Source: Cellulomonas aerilata
GTDB taxonomy: Bacteria; Actinomycetota; Actinomycetes; Actinomycetales; Cellulomonadaceae
NCBI RefSeq assembly: GCF_007991755.1
Contig: NZ_BJYY01000012.1
Span: 1-64,000, forward strand
DNA: 64,000 nt
Direction: 5' to 3'
The position numbers and the translations under genes are program-made. Below the pieces are notes generated by a model. The model ran no database searches, was not told the DNA's origin, and saw nothing but the letters and a program-made list of their open reading frames with translations. This document shows positions 18,770 through 28,920 of this stretch, one piece after another; positions within the stretch are counted from its first letter, which is position 1; the number at the start of each line of letters is the position of its first letter.

Positions 18770-19431
18770 GGCTCCATCCTGCCCGAGCCGCGCCCCCGGC
18801 CCCAGGTGACGCCGTTCCACGGCCCGGGCGCCTGGATGCGGAACCGCAGCGCCACGATGCGCAGGCCGAAGACGAGTGCGACGGCCACGACCCCGGACGC
18901 CAGCGACAGGGTCTGCGTGGACCAGAGCACCGAGGTGAGGCCGGCGCCCGCGAGCGCCGGCACCGCGTAGAGCTCGCGCTGGTGCAGCACCGCGGGCACC
19001 TCACCGGTGAGCAGGTCGCGCAGCACGCCGCCGCCGACGCCGGTCAGCAGCCCGACGCACACCGCCGCCACCGGCCCGGCACCGAGCTCGGCCCCCTTGA
19101 TGGTCCCGGCGACGGTGAACAGCGCCAGGGCGCCGGCGTCGAGCACGGCGATCATCCGGCGGGCGCGCTCCAGGCGCGGGTGGAACAGGTACATCACGAC
19201 CCCACCCAGGCAGGCCGCGGCGAGCAGCCGCCAGTCCGCGACGCCGACCGGCGGCGTCGCGCCGATCAGCACGTCACGCAGCACGCCGCCGCCCAGCCCC
19301 GTCGCCCACGCCAGCACGAGCACGCCGAAGACGTCGAACTGCTTGCGCACGGCGGCCAGGCCCCCGGAGAGCGCCCCGATGAACACGGCCAGGAGCTCGA
19401 AGGACGGCTCGATGGGGAAGGCGGGGGTCAC
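18766..19431 (-). CDS. TRIC/UPF0126 (YicG-like) cation channel family protein
   Basis: A 221-residue protein with seven predicted membrane helices in two repeated halves. Both repeats carry the glycine motif GGGVLRD (GLGGGVLRDVLIG and GVGGGVLRDLLTG), typical of bacterial trimeric intracellular cation channels. These form K+-permeable pores in structural studies; physiological roles in bacteria are uncertain. The GTG start has GGGAGGAT upstream. It is coupled to the inositol monophosphatase gene by a 4-nt overlap. Confidence 0.9.
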   Translation of the reverse strand: MTPAFPIEPSFELLAVFIGALSGGLAAVRKQFDVFGVLVLAWATGLGGGVLRDVLIGATPPVGVADWRLLAAACLGGVVMYLFHPRLERARRMIAVLDAGALALFTVAGTIKGAELGAGPVAAVCVGLLTGVGGGVLRDLLTGEVPAVLHQRELYAVPALAGAGLTSVLWSTQTLSLASGVVAVALVFGLRIVALRFRIQAPGPWNGVTWGRGRGSGRMEP

Positions 19432-19572
19432 CGGGCGATCCTCCCAGCCGCACCGCCGTGCCCGGGTGCCCGCCCGCGCCGCCCGTGCCCCGCCGAGGGC
19501 GGCGCACCGGACGAGATGTCACGGATCGGGCCCGGAGGGTGGCACCCTCGTCGTGAGGTACCGGGAGGACGC

Positions 19573-20691
19573 ATGGGAGAGCTAGAGCTGGCAGGTCTGC
19601 ACGAGGACGGGGAGCACCTGGTCCTGGTGGGCCCGGACGGGCAGAGGTTCCGTCTGCGCATCGACGAGCCGTTGCGCGCCGCCGTACGCCGCGACCGGCC
19701 CAAGCTGGAGCAGCTGCGGGCGGAGCGGTACGGCACGCTCGCGCCACGGGAGATCCAGGCCCGCATCCGGTCGGGGCAGTCGGCCCAGACCGTGGCGGAG
19801 AGCGCCGACATCCCCGTCGAGCACGTCCGGCGCTACGAGGGTCCGGTGCTCGCCGAGCGCGAGCACATCGCCGGCCAGGCCCGCGGCACGCGGGTGGGCC
19901 GCGACGCCGGTGCGCCCGTCCTGGGCGACCTGGTCACCGACCGGCTCGCCGCGCGGGGCGTCCCGCTCGGCTCGATCCAGTGGGACGCGTTCCGCGACGG
20001 GCAGTCGCCGTGGACCGTGGTCGTGCGGTTCCTCGTCAACGACGAGCAGCGCGAGGCGCTGTGGACGTTCAACCTGCAGACCCGCGCCGTGACGGCGCTC
20101 GAGGACGAGGCGCGCTGGCTCTCGGAGACCGAGCTCGCCGACGAGCCGATCCCCCGCCGGCACCTGGCCGCCGTCCGCGACGTCGTCTTCGACGTGCAGG
20201 CCGACGGGGCCGTGCGCCCGCTGACCCCGCTGGACGACGGGTACGTGCTGGAGGCCGAGCCCGAGCCGGACCCCGCCGAGGCGACCGCCGCGCTGCTGGA
20301 CGACCTGAGCACCAAGCGGGGGATCCGTCAGCAGCTCGAGGAGGACGACGGCGAGACGTTCGAGGGCTTCGGGCCGCAGCACACGTTCGACTTCGGCTCG
20401 ACCGACCTCTCCCCTGCTGACGTCGGCGCGGCCGCCGACCTCACGGCCGTGGACGAGCCGCCGGCGGCGCACCCGGCGCACTCCGACCCGGCGTCCGCGA
20501 CCGACACCCGGGTGCTCGCCCGACCCGGACCCCGGCGGCTGCGCGCCGAGACGCCGGTCGCGCTGGAGCCGGACGAGCCCGTGCCGGACGACGACACGCC
20601 GCCGCCGCTGGCCGAGCGCCCGCGCATCCGTCGCGGCCGGGCGAGCGTCCCGAGCTGGGACGAGATCGTCTTCGGGGCGAAGCCGGAGTAG
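19573..20691 (+). CDS. sepH: Septation protein SepH (DUF3071)
   Basis: A 372-residue cell-division protein. The N-terminal DUF3071 domain (1-165) contains a helix-turn-helix-like segment (PREIQARIRSGQSAQTVAES). A long acidic, Pro/Asp-rich linker follows, then the conserved C-terminal tail RRGRASVPSWDEIVFG. In Streptomyces and Mycobacterium, SepH binds FtsZ and stimulates its assembly. The ATG at 19573 follows GGGAGGAC; upstream in-frame sequence is antisense to the TRIC gene. It is transcribed alone. Confidence 0.93.
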   Translation: MGELELAGLHEDGEHLVLVGPDGQRFRLRIDEPLRAAVRRDRPKLEQLRAERYGTLAPREIQARIRSGQSAQTVAESADIPVEHVRRYEGPVLAEREHIAGQARGTRVGRDAGAPVLGDLVTDRLAARGVPLGSIQWDAFRDGQSPWTVVVRFLVNDEQREALWTFNLQTRAVTALEDEARWLSETELADEPIPRRHLAAVRDVVFDVQADGAVRPLTPLDDGYVLEAEPEPDPAEATAALLDDLSTKRGIRQQLEEDDGETFEGFGPQHTFDFGSTDLSPADVGAAADLTAVDEPPAAHPAHSDPASATDTRVLARPGPRRLRAETPVALEPDEPVPDDDTPPPLAERPRIRRGRASVPSWDEIVFGAKPE

Positions 20692-20705
20692 CGGCTCGGT
20701 CGCCG

Positions 20706-20723
20706 GGCGGCGCCTCCGCCGCC
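20706..20723. terminator. Hairpin between sepH and the thymidine kinase gene
   Basis: GGCGGCG (20706-20712) pairs with CGCCGCC (20717-20723) around a 4-nt loop in the 42-bp gap between two convergent genes. Confidence 0.35.
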
Positions 20724-20733
20724 GGGCGGCAGC

Positions 20734-21381
20734 TCAGTCGCCGAGCGGCAGGGTGTCCGGGGACGGCGACGCCGCCCGGGCCGCGGTCGCCGTCATCCGG
20801 CGCATGTGGTGGCGGCGGCACAGCACCTCGTAGGCCACGTCGTCGTCGTGCGGGACGGTGTCCCCCAGCACGACCTGCGCCCCCTCGACCACCATGATCC
20901 CGTCCACGGTGCGGGCGTTGTGCGTCGCCCGGGCGCCGCACCAGCACAGCGCCTGCACCTGCAGGACCTCGACCCGGTCGGCGAGCTCGACCAGCCGCTG
21001 GGAGCCCGGGAAGAGCCGGGTGCGGAAGTCGGCGGTGATGCCGAACGCGAAGACGTCGACACCCATCTCGTCGACCAGGCGCGCGAGCTGCTCGACCTGT
21101 GCCGGGGTGTAGAACTGCGCCTCGTCGCAGATGAGGTAGTCGACGCGGTCGCCGTGCATGCGACGGTCGACCACCTCGGCCCAGAAGTCCGTCGTGTCCA
21201 GCACCTCGTGCGCCCGGGTCTGCAGCCCGAGCCGTGAGGACAGCACGTCGCTGCCGGCGCGGTCGTCCCGGGTGAAGATGACCCCGCTGCGGCCGCGTGC
21301 CGCGTGGTTGTGGTCCATCTGCAGCGCCAGGGTCGACTTGCCGCAGTCCATGGTCCCGGAGAAGAACACCAGCTCGGCCAT
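20734..21381 (-). CDS. tdk: Thymidine kinase (type II)
   Basis: A 215-residue enzyme of thymidine salvage. It has the P-loop SGTMDCGKST (8-17), the Walker B-like DYLICDEAQFY, a CWCG zinc half-site paired with a later CRRHH, and the lasso region. M. tuberculosis lacks thymidine kinase, so this gene departs from the otherwise similar synteny. It is last in a three-gene run (DUF5998, phosphodiesterase, tdk), 10 nt after the preceding stop, with no strong RBS of its own. Confidence 0.95.
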   Translation of the reverse strand: MAELVFFSGTMDCGKSTLALQMDHNHAARGRSGVIFTRDDRAGSDVLSSRLGLQTRAHEVLDTTDFWAEVVDRRMHGDRVDYLICDEAQFYTPAQVEQLARLVDEMGVDVFAFGITADFRTRLFPGSQRLVELADRVEVLQVQALCWCGARATHNARTVDGIMVVEGAQVVLGDTVPHDDDVAYEVLCRRHHMRRMTATAARAASPSPDTLPLGD

Positions 21382-21391
21382 GGGAGCGGCC

Positions 21392-22597
21392 CTACCGGCC
21401 CTGCTGGGTCAGCAGCGGCACGACCATCTCCCGCGACGTGAAGGACCCGTGCACCCCGAGGAGCTCCAGCGAGGCGGCGCTCTGCGTGCGGGAGTCGACG
21501 ATCGTGCTCCGCCCGGTCGCCGCGACGACGACGTCCCCGATCACCGGCCGCACGTGGTCGGCCACCGGACCGAACCACCCGGCCGCGACGGCCTCGTCCC
21601 TCGTGGCGACGACGGCGGCCGGGCCGAGGGTGTCGCGCCAGCGCGCGGCGACCGCGTCCACCGCCTCGGGCGCCGCCGACCGCGTGTGCACGTGCACGGC
21701 GCGGGGCTCTCCCGCCACGAGCTCGACCTCCTGCGCGAGCGCCGGGGTGGTGGCGACGTCCCAGCGGCTGGACCGGTCGACGTCGACCATGCCGTGGTCG
21801 GCGGTGACGGCCAGCAGGGTGCGCGGCGGCAGGCTGCGGGCCAGCCGCGCGAGCTCGTGGTCGAGCTCGGTCACCGCCTCGCCCCACTGCCACGAGCCCC
21901 ACCCGTGGTGGTGGCCGATCTTGTCGACGTCGCCCCAGTAGAGGTACACCAGGCCGGGTGCCATGAGGGAGTACACGGTCGCGTCCACGCGGTCCGCCAG
22001 GCTCTCGGCGCCCATGTAGGACCCGCCGCGCAGCACGGCCTCGGTCAGGCCGGAGCCGGCGAAGCGCGCCGGACCGACCGAGGTCACCTCGACGCCGGCG
22101 GCCTGGATGGACTCGAGCAGCGTGGGCTCGCGCTGCCAGTCCCGGGCGGGGCCCGCGTCGGTCCACGAGACGAGGTTGGCCAGCGCGCCGGTCGCCGGGT
22201 TCCGGGCGGAGTAGCCGACCATGCCGGTGCGGCCGGGTCCGGCGCCCGTGCCGAGCAGGCCCAGGGACGCCGCGGTCGTCGAGGGGTACCCGGTGACCAG
22301 GCGGCGCCCCCCGGGCAGCAGCGACCGCAGGAACGGCGCGTGCCCCGAGCGCTCCGCCAGGTTCTCCAGCCCGAGCCCGTCCACCAGCACCAGGCACACG
22401 CGGTCCGCCGTCGGCAGGCCGAGCGTGGCCCGGGCACCGGCCGACCGTGCCTCGTCGCCGCCGGCCGCGGGCACGCCCAGGACGTCGGCCAGGGCCGGCA
22501 GGACCGAACCCAGCGTCTCGCCCTCGTACCGTGGCGCGACGAACCCGGCCTCGGCGAACCCCGGCAGGACGCTGCTCCCGGTGAGCGCGCCGCTCAT
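21392..22597 (-). CDS. Alkaline phosphatase superfamily nucleotide pyrophosphatase/phosphodiesterase
   Basis: A 401-residue enzyme of the NPP branch. Metal and nucleophile positions are visible: VLVDGLG (Asp), YPSTTAAS (nucleophile Thr), WGDVDKIGHHHGW (Asp and His) and TADHGMVDV (Asp-His). No signal peptide is present, so it is probably cytosolic. The substrate is not known. ATG overlaps the DUF5998 stop by 4 nt (ATGA); only 10 nt separate it from tdk. Confidence 0.88.
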   Translation of the reverse strand: MSGALTGSSVLPGFAEAGFVAPRYEGETLGSVLPALADVLGVPAAGGDEARSAGARATLGLPTADRVCLVLVDGLGLENLAERSGHAPFLRSLLPGGRRLVTGYPSTTAASLGLLGTGAGPGRTGMVGYSARNPATGALANLVSWTDAGPARDWQREPTLLESIQAAGVEVTSVGPARFAGSGLTEAVLRGGSYMGAESLADRVDATVYSLMAPGLVYLYWGDVDKIGHHHGWGSWQWGEAVTELDHELARLARSLPPRTLLAVTADHGMVDVDRSSRWDVATTPALAQEVELVAGEPRAVHVHTRSAAPEAVDAVAARWRDTLGPAAVVATRDEAVAAGWFGPVADHVRPVIGDVVVAATGRSTIVDSRTQSAASLELLGVHGSFTSREMVVPLLTQQGR

Positions 22598-23169
22598 CGG
22601 GTGCGTGCGCTGGCGGCCGAGAGCCGGCGGGCGAAGTCCGCCGCCGCACGCACCGCACCGGGCCCCTCGGCGCTCGAGCTGATCCGCACGACGATGTCGT
22701 CGGGGGTCATCGTGCCGGTCAGGCCGTGGTCCGCGTCGCAGGTGGGGTCGGGGCAGGTGGCCGGCTCCAGGTCGATGCGCGAGACGGCACCCCACCCGAC
22801 CGCCAGGGTCAGCTCCGCCGCGACGGTGCCGGCGGTGTGCCGCTCGGGGTTGTCGATCACGTGGGTCAGCGCGACGGACCGCAGCTCGGACAGCGGCACG
22901 GACTCGGTCGTGGCGGACGCGCTCGTCGCCGGGTGGTCGCTGTCGGCCGGGTGGTCGTCCACGTGGGCGACCACGAGGCGGGTGGGCGTCAGGACCAGGA
23001 CCGTCACGTGACGACGGACCTCGCTCGCGTCGAACGTCGTCTCCGGGTGCACGAGATGAGCGACGACCGCCTCGTCCGCGAGCGCGACGTCCAGGACGTC
23101 GGCGACGAGCTCCGGGTAGTACCCGGCGCGGTGGAGGTCGGCTTGCAGGTCGGTGGTTGCTCCGGTCAC
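22594..23169 (-). CDS. DUF5998 protein
   Basis: A 191-residue soluble protein of an actinobacterial family with no known role. The N-terminus (LQADLHRAGYYPELVADVLD) is conserved, the middle has a Ser/Thr/Asp-rich insertion, and the C-terminal part contains CPDPTCDADHG, a possible metal site. The GTG start has GGAAGGA 7 nt upstream. It heads the operon with the phosphodiesterase and tdk genes. Confidence 0.8.
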   Translation of the reverse strand: MTGATTDLQADLHRAGYYPELVADVLDVALADEAVVAHLVHPETTFDASEVRRHVTVLVLTPTRLVVAHVDDHPADSDHPATSASATTESVPLSELRSVALTHVIDNPERHTAGTVAAELTLAVGWGAVSRIDLEPATCPDPTCDADHGLTGTMTPDDIVVRISSSAEGPGAVRAAADFARRLSAASARTR

Positions 23170-23287
23170 CCGAGCATCCTTCCACCACCGGCGCGGGCGC
23201 GAGCACCCGGACGCCGGGCCGGTGTGCGGCGGGCGGGTGAGGTGCCCTGGGGGCGGCCGGCGCGGGTCGGGCCGTCGGCAGCGCCCG

Positions 23288-26161
23288 TCAGGTGGGCAGC
23301 GACCGCCGCGAGGTGTCCGTGCGCCGGGCCGACGCGAGGTCGATGCGCGCGGAGAGCACGGCGGCGCCGTGCTCGGCGACCACGACCGGGTGCAGCTCGA
23401 GGACGCGCAGCTCGGCGTGGTCGGACGCCATCACCGAGAGCCGGGCGATGACGTCCTCGAGCGCGTCGATGTCGGCCGGCGGCAGTCCGCGGTAGCCGAA
23501 CAGCCGCGGTGCCGCCCGCACGGAGCGGACCATCTCGGCGATGTCGACGTCGGTCAGCGGCGGGATTCCGTAGCCGATGTCGCCGAGCAGCTCCGTGGCG
23601 TCCCCGGCCAGGCCGAAGGACACGACCGGGCCGAACAGCGGGTCCTCGGTCGTCCGGACGACGCACGCCACCCCGGACGGGGCCATCCGCTGCACCTCCA
23701 GCGGCGCGTACGGCGCGCCCAGGTGCGCCGCCCGCTCCTGCAGCTGCGCGATGTCGCTGCGCAGCTCGTCGGGGCCGTCGATGTCCAGCCGCACCCCGCC
23801 GAGGTCGGCGCGGTGGCGCAGCCGGGACGCGGTGCTCTTGACCGCGACGGGCCAGCCGAGCTCCTGTGCGGCCGCGACCGCCTCGTCGGGCCCCGCCACC
23901 GTCCGCGACGGCCACAGCCGCACGCCGTAGCAGCCGAGCAGCTCCGCGGCGTCGGCGGGCAGCAGCCGGACCGGCCCGTTGCCGCTCACGGCGGCGGCCA
24001 GGTGCCCCTGGATGAGGCGGCGGGCGCGGTTGCGGTCGATGCCCGCCGGGGTCACCGGGCGGCCCCGGTCGGTGGACCGCCAGGTCGCGTACCGGACGAC
24101 GGCGCCGAGCGCGGTCACCGCACCTTCCGGCGTCGAGTACGCGGGCACCGTCCACCGGCGGCCCTCGTCGTCGGTGGCCGTGAGGGCGTCGGTGATCCCG
24201 TGCAGCCCCAGCACGCACGCGACCGTCGTGACCGCCGAGCCCGCGGCGGCGTCGGCGACCGCACGGACCACGCGCGGCGAGGCGGTGCCCACCGTGGGGA
24301 CGTGCACCACGACGACGGCGTCGCACTCCCCACCGCGGTACAGGTCCCGGACCGACGCCCGCAGGTCCTCCTCGGGCGTGTCGTCGCCGAACCACACGAC
24401 GCGGCCGCGGTGGTCCAGCTGGGCCGCCGCAGCGGCCTCGGCGACCAGCGCCGCCATCGACGACGCGCCGGCGATGATCCCGACCCGGCGCCCGGCGGGC
24501 AGCGGCTGGCTGGCGAACAGCTGGGCGACGTCGAGCATCTCGTGGGTGTTGGCGGCGCGGACGACGCCGGACTGGCGGAAGACCTCCTCCAGGGTCCGGC
24601 GGGGCGAGCGGGTGGCCCGCACGGCGTGCCCCGGCGGCACGACCTGGCCGGACTTGCCCGCCGTGACGACCACGACCGGCTTGGCCGTCGCCAGCCGCCG
24701 CGCGATCCGGGAGAACTTGCGCGGGTTGCCGATCGACTCCAGGAAGAGCCCGACGACCTCGGTCGCCGGGTCCTCCTCCCAGAACTGCATGAGGTCGTTG
24801 CCGGACACGTCCGCCCGGTGGCCGGCCGACACGAACGACGACACGCCCAGGCGCCGGTTCGCCACGGACGCGAGGATCGGCACCGACATCGGCGCCGACT
24901 GGCAGAACAGGCCCAGCGAGCCCGGCGGTGGCAGCTCCTCGGTCAGGGACGCGTTGAACGGCGGCTGGGCCGCCGCGTCGAACAGCCCGTACGACGCGGG
25001 CCCCACCAGACGCATCCCGGCGGAGTGGGCGGCACGGACCAGCTCACGCTGCAGCACCAGGCCGCCCTCCCCCGTCTCGGCGAAGCCGGTCGACAGCACG
25101 ATTACGCTGCGCACGCCGAGCGGCCCGAGGCGGCGCACGACCGAGACGACGTCCCGCGGCGGCAGGGCCACCACCGCGAGCTCGATCGTGCGTGGCACGT
25201 CGGCCAGGCGCTCCCACCGCTCCACCAGCGTGGGCTCCCCGGGCGCGCTGCCCGGCTGGGACCACCACTCCTGCAGCGGCAGGTGCCCGTGGCCGTGCGT
25301 CTCCGGCAGGCCCACGACGTGCAGCTCGCGGGTCCCGCTGCGCGACAGGCTCGCGAACGCGCGCTTGACCACCAGGTCCAGCGCGGAGTCCTCCGGGGCG
25401 CGTGCGGCGCCGACGAGGAGCACGGAGCGGGCGCCCAGCAGCCGCTGCATGCTGCGCGCCTCCGCGCGGTGCTCGCGGTCGGCGGTGACCGCCAGCGACC
25501 GGTCGGTGGGGTCGATGTCGAAGACCACGGTCACCACGCCGTCGTCCACGGTCTGCCGGACCTCGTACCCGGCCTCCCGGAACACCGCGATCATCCGCCC
25601 GTTCTGCGGCAGGACGTCGGCGGTGAACCGGCGCACCCCGACCTCGCGCGCCGCGGCGGCCAGGTGCTCCAGCAGGACCGAGCCGAGCCCACGGCCGCTG
25701 TGGGCGTCGGACACGTTGAACGCGACCTCGGCCTCGTCCGCGGTGATCCGGTCGTAGCGGGCGACGCCGATGATCACCTCGGCCGGCTCGCCGGGGTCCG
25801 CGGTGTCGAGCCGACCGGGCCGGCCGGCCTCCTCGGGCTCGCGAGGCTCACCGGGCTCGGCCGACCCGGGGTCGAGGTGCTCGGCGTGCGCGCTCTGCAC
25901 GGCGATCAGCGCGACCCGGTCGACGTGGTCGACCTGGGTGAACCGGGCCAGGTCGCGGTCGGGGAGCCGCTCCAGCGCCGCGAAGAACCGCAGGTAGATG
26001 GAGTGCTCGGACTGGGCGACGTGGAACGCCTGCAGGGCGGGCGCGTCCGCCGGGGTGATCGGCCGGATGTGCGCGGTGCCGCCGTCGCGCAGGACGACGT
26101 CGGCCTCCCAGCCCTCGGGGTACGGGGCGGGCTCGGGGCGCGGATCGGTCGGTCCAGCCAT
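23288..26161 (-). CDS. GNAT acetyltransferase fused to an ADP-forming acyl-CoA synthetase-like module (Pat-type)
   Basis: A 957-residue protein: an N-terminal GNAT domain (about 20-215, acetyl-CoA motif [13 protein letters not shown] at 155-167) interrupted by a Pro/Glu/Gly-rich insert (97-128), then CoA-binding and ligase-CoA-like domains (about 235-600) and a C-terminal ATP-grasp domain (about 700-955). Such fusions are protein lysine acetyltransferases that inactivate acyl-CoA synthetases. The usual phospho-His motif SHTG is replaced by RATRSP (515-520), so the synthetase half is probably regulatory rather than catalytic. ATG at 26161 lies 7 nt after TAGCCT; no RBS is visible. Confidence 0.88.
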   Translation of the reverse strand: MAGPTDPRPEPAPYPEGWEADVVLRDGGTAHIRPITPADAPALQAFHVAQSEHSIYLRFFAALERLPDRDLARFTQVDHVDRVALIAVQSAHAEHLDPGSAEPGEPREPEEAGRPGRLDTADPGEPAEVIIGVARYDRITADEAEVAFNVSDAHSGRGLGSVLLEHLAAAAREVGVRRFTADVLPQNGRMIAVFREAGYEVRQTVDDGVVTVVFDIDPTDRSLAVTADREHRAEARSMQRLLGARSVLLVGAARAPEDSALDLVVKRAFASLSRSGTRELHVVGLPETHGHGHLPLQEWWSQPGSAPGEPTLVERWERLADVPRTIELAVVALPPRDVVSVVRRLGPLGVRSVIVLSTGFAETGEGGLVLQRELVRAAHSAGMRLVGPASYGLFDAAAQPPFNASLTEELPPPGSLGLFCQSAPMSVPILASVANRRLGVSSFVSAGHRADVSGNDLMQFWEEDPATEVVGLFLESIGNPRKFSRIARRLATAKPVVVVTAGKSGQVVPPGHAVRATRSPRRTLEEVFRQSGVVRAANTHEMLDVAQLFASQPLPAGRRVGIIAGASSMAALVAEAAAAAQLDHRGRVVWFGDDTPEEDLRASVRDLYRGGECDAVVVVHVPTVGTASPRVVRAVADAAAGSAVTTVACVLGLHGITDALTATDDEGRRWTVPAYSTPEGAVTALGAVVRYATWRSTDRGRPVTPAGIDRNRARRLIQGHLAAAVSGNGPVRLLPADAAELLGCYGVRLWPSRTVAGPDEAVAAAQELGWPVAVKSTASRLRHRADLGGVRLDIDGPDELRSDIAQLQERAAHLGAPYAPLEVQRMAPSGVACVVRTTEDPLFGPVVSFGLAGDATELLGDIGYGIPPLTDVDIAEMVRSVRAAPRLFGYRGLPPADIDALEDVIARLSVMASDHAELRVLELHPVVVAEHGAAVLSARIDLASARRTDTSRRSLPT

Positions 26162-26168
26162 GTGCCAC

Positions 26169-26174
26169 AGGCTA
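26169..26174 (-). promoter_or_regulatory. -10 element for the leaderless Pat-type gene
   Basis: TAGCCT on the minus strand, 7 nt before ATG 26161. Confidence 0.55.
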
Positions 26175-26363
26175 GAGGGTGGCCAGGGCCTCGCCCGGTG
26201 GGGCGGGCGTGGCGGCGCGTCCCGCACGGGACCGGTGCGACGAGGCGGGACAATGGGCGGCGGCCCGCGTCCCCGCCGCGTGCCGGACCGACCCCGCACC
26301 ACCGCACGGACCGTCCCGCGCCCCGCCGGGCGACGGCCGGACCACCGAGGAGCCGCATCACCC

Positions 26364-28877
26364 ATGGCGCGTCGCACCACCCCGCCGGTCCCCGAGGACT
26401 TCACCGAGCAGATCGTCGACGTCGACGTCTCGGAGGAGATGCGCGGGTCGTTCCTGGAGTACGCGTACTCGGTCATCTACACCCGGGCGCTGCCGGACGC
26501 CCGCGACGGTCTCAAGCCGGTCCAGCGCCGGATCGTCTACCAGATGGCCGACATGGGCCTGCGACCGGACCGCGCGCACGTGAAGTCCGCGCGCGTCGTC
26601 GGGGAGGTGATGGGCAAGCTGCACCCGCACGGCGACGCGTCGATCTACGACGCGCTCGTGCGCCTGGCGCAGCCGTTCGCCCTCCGCGTCCCGCTGGTGG
26701 ACGGGCACGGCAACTTCGGGTCGCTCGACGACGGCCCGGCGGCGTCCCGCTACACCGAGGCCCGGATGGCCCCGGCCGCACTGGTCATGACCGCCGGGCT
26801 GGACGAGGACGTCGTCGACTTCGTCCCCAACTACGACAACCGGCTGCGCCAGCCGGAGGTGCTCCCCGCGGCGATGCCGAACCTGCTGGTCAACGGCGCG
26901 TCCGGGATCGCGGTGGGCATGGCGACCAACATGGTCCCGCACAACCTCGTCGAGGTGATCTCCGCCGCCCGGCACCTCGTGGCGCACCCGCACGCGTCCC
27001 TCGAGGACCTCATGCGCCTGGTGCCGGGCCCGGACCTGCCCACCGGCGGCAAGATCGTCGGCCTGGGGGGGGTCCGCGACGCGTACCGGACCGGTCGGGG
27101 GGCGTTCCGGACGCGCGCCACCACCCGCATCGAGAACGTGACCGCCAAGCGCCGGGGCATCGTCGTCACCGAGCTGCCCTACCTGGTGGGCCCCGAGAAG
27201 GTGATCGAGAAGATCAAGGAGGGCGTGCAGGCCAAGAAGCTCTCCGGGATCAGCGACGTCATGGACCTCACCGACCGGGCCAACGGGCTGCGGCTGGTGA
27301 TCGAGATCAAGACCGGGTTCAACCCCGAGGCCGTGCTCGAGCAGCTGTACCGCTACACCCCGCTCGAGGAGTCCTTCAACATCAACAACGTCGCGCTGGT
27401 CGACGGGCAGCCGCGCACGCTGGGCCTGGTCGAGCTGCTGCAGGTGTGGGTGGACCACCGGATCGACGTCGTGCGGCGCCGGAGCAGCTTCCGGCTGGCC
27501 CGGCGCCTGGAGCGGCTGCACCTCGTCGAGGGCCTGCTGCTGGCGATCGCGGACATCGACGAGGTCATCCAGGTCATCCGCACGTCCGACGACGCCGACA
27601 CCGCCCGCACCCGGCTGCGGGAGATCTTCGACCTGTCCGAGCCGCAGGCCGAGTACATCCTCGAGCTGCGGCTGCGCCGGCTGACCCGCTTCTCGCGGAT
27701 CGAGCTCGAGCGCGAGCAGGCCGCGCTCGCGGCGGAGATCGCCGAGCTCCAGGCCGTCCTCGCGGACGAGGCCCGGCTGCGGGGCGTCGTCTCGGACGAG
27801 ATGGCCGAGGTGGCCCGCGCGCACGGGACCCCGCGCCGCACGATCCTGCTCGACTCGGCCGGCGGGCCCGGGCCCGCGGTCGTGTCCGCCCGCTCGGCGA
27901 CGCCGCTGGAGATCCCGGACACGCCGTGCTGGGCGCTGATGTCCGCGACCGGGCTGCTGGCCCGCACGACCGACGACGCGCGCCCGGCCCGCGACGGCGC
28001 GCGGCACCGCCACGACGTGCTGCGTGCGCTCGTCCCGACGACGGCGCGCGGCGAGATCGGCGCGGTGACCTCGCGCGGGCGGCTGGTCCGCCTGCCGGTC
28101 CTGGACCTGCCGTCCCTGCCGCCCACCGACGGTGCGCCGAGCCTGTCCGGCGGCGTGCCGGTCGGCGAGGTGGTCGTGCTCGACGCCGGGGAGTCGGTCG
28201 TCGGGCTCGCGTCCCTGGACCCGGCCGCGCCGTCGCTGGCGCTGGGCACCGCGGGCGGCGTGGTCAAGCGCGTCGTCCCCGGCGACGTCCCGGCCAACCG
28301 GGACGCCTGGGACCTGATCACCCTCAAGGACGGCGACGAGGTCGTGTCCGCCGCCCCGGCGACCGACGACGACGAGCTCGTGCTGGTCAGCTCCGACGCG
28401 TCCCTGCTCCACTTCCCCGCCGCGCTCGTGCGACCGCAGGGCCGGGCCGCGGGCGGCATGGCCGGGATCAAGCTCGCCGACGGTCAGCGGGTGGTGTTCT
28501 TCGGCGTCTGCCCGCCGGCCGGCCCCGAGGGGTCAGACGGCACGCAGGACCCGGCGGACGGAACCGGGGAGGTGGGCACCGGCCGCGGGCTCGCGGTCGT
28601 GACGATCGCCGGGTCATCGTCCGCGCTGCCCGGCACCGAGGTGGGGACGGTCAAGACGACGCCGTTCGACCTGTACCCCGGCAAGGGACGGGCGACCGGC
28701 GGGGTGCGCGCGCACCGGTTCCTCAAGGGCGAGGACGCCCTGGTGCTCGCCTGGGTCGGTCCGACCCCGCCGCGCGCGACGGGCTCGGCGGGTCAGCCGA
28801 TCGACCTGCCGCCGGTGGACCCGCGCCGCGACGGCTCCGGCGTCGTGCTCCCGGCGCCCGTGCACGGCATCGGCTGA
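26364..28877 (+). CDS. parC: DNA topoisomerase IV subunit A
   Basis: An 837-residue type IIA topoisomerase cleavage subunit. Active-site tyrosine is Y130 in SRYTEARM; the winged-helix segment [19 protein letters not shown] is at 87-105. The C-terminal wrapping domain lacks the GyrA box (QRRGGKG) and has a short [12 protein letters not shown] instead, so ParC is preferred over GyrA. At the quinolone position equal to E. coli GyrA Ser83 there is A92; D96 equals Asp87. GAGGAG precedes the ATG by about 11 nt. The ParE subunit is encoded 1.2 kb away, convergently. The pair decatenates chromosomes. Confidence 0.93.
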   Translation: MARRTTPPVPEDFTEQIVDVDVSEEMRGSFLEYAYSVIYTRALPDARDGLKPVQRRIVYQMADMGLRPDRAHVKSARVVGEVMGKLHPHGDASIYDALVRLAQPFALRVPLVDGHGNFGSLDDGPAASRYTEARMAPAALVMTAGLDEDVVDFVPNYDNRLRQPEVLPAAMPNLLVNGASGIAVGMATNMVPHNLVEVISAARHLVAHPHASLEDLMRLVPGPDLPTGGKIVGLGGVRDAYRTGRGAFRTRATTRIENVTAKRRGIVVTELPYLVGPEKVIEKIKEGVQAKKLSGISDVMDLTDRANGLRLVIEIKTGFNPEAVLEQLYRYTPLEESFNINNVALVDGQPRTLGLVELLQVWVDHRIDVVRRRSSFRLARRLERLHLVEGLLLAIADIDEVIQVIRTSDDADTARTRLREIFDLSEPQAEYILELRLRRLTRFSRIELEREQAALAAEIAELQAVLADEARLRGVVSDEMAEVARAHGTPRRTILLDSAGGPGPAVVSARSATPLEIPDTPCWALMSATGLLARTTDDARPARDGARHRHDVLRALVPTTARGEIGAVTSRGRLVRLPVLDLPSLPPTDGAPSLSGGVPVGEVVVLDAGESVVGLASLDPAAPSLALGTAGGVVKRVVPGDVPANRDAWDLITLKDGDEVVSAAPATDDDELVLVSSDASLLHFPAALVRPQGRAAGGMAGIKLADGQRVVFFGVCPPAGPEGSDGTQDPADGTGEVGTGRGLAVVTIAGSSSALPGTEVGTVKTTPFDLYPGKGRATGGVRAHRFLKGEDALVLAWVGPTPPRATGSAGQPIDLPPVDPRRDGSGVVLPAPVHGIG

Positions 28878-28887
28878 CGACGGGTAG

Positions 28888-28917
28888 GTCGCCCGGCGCG
28901 GTGACGCGCCGGGCGAC
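28888..28917. terminator. Terminator between parC and the GNAT gene
   Basis: GTCGCCCGGCGCG (28888-28900) and CGCGCCGGGCGAC (28905-28917) form a perfect 13-bp stem with a 4-nt loop in the 43-bp gap between convergent genes; it can serve both. Confidence 0.7.
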
Positions 28918-28920
28918 GCC

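Noticed and set aside
26364-28877. Assignment as GyrA
   Set aside because: The C-terminal domain lacks the GyrA box and the partner parE-like gene is nearby, so ParC is favoured.
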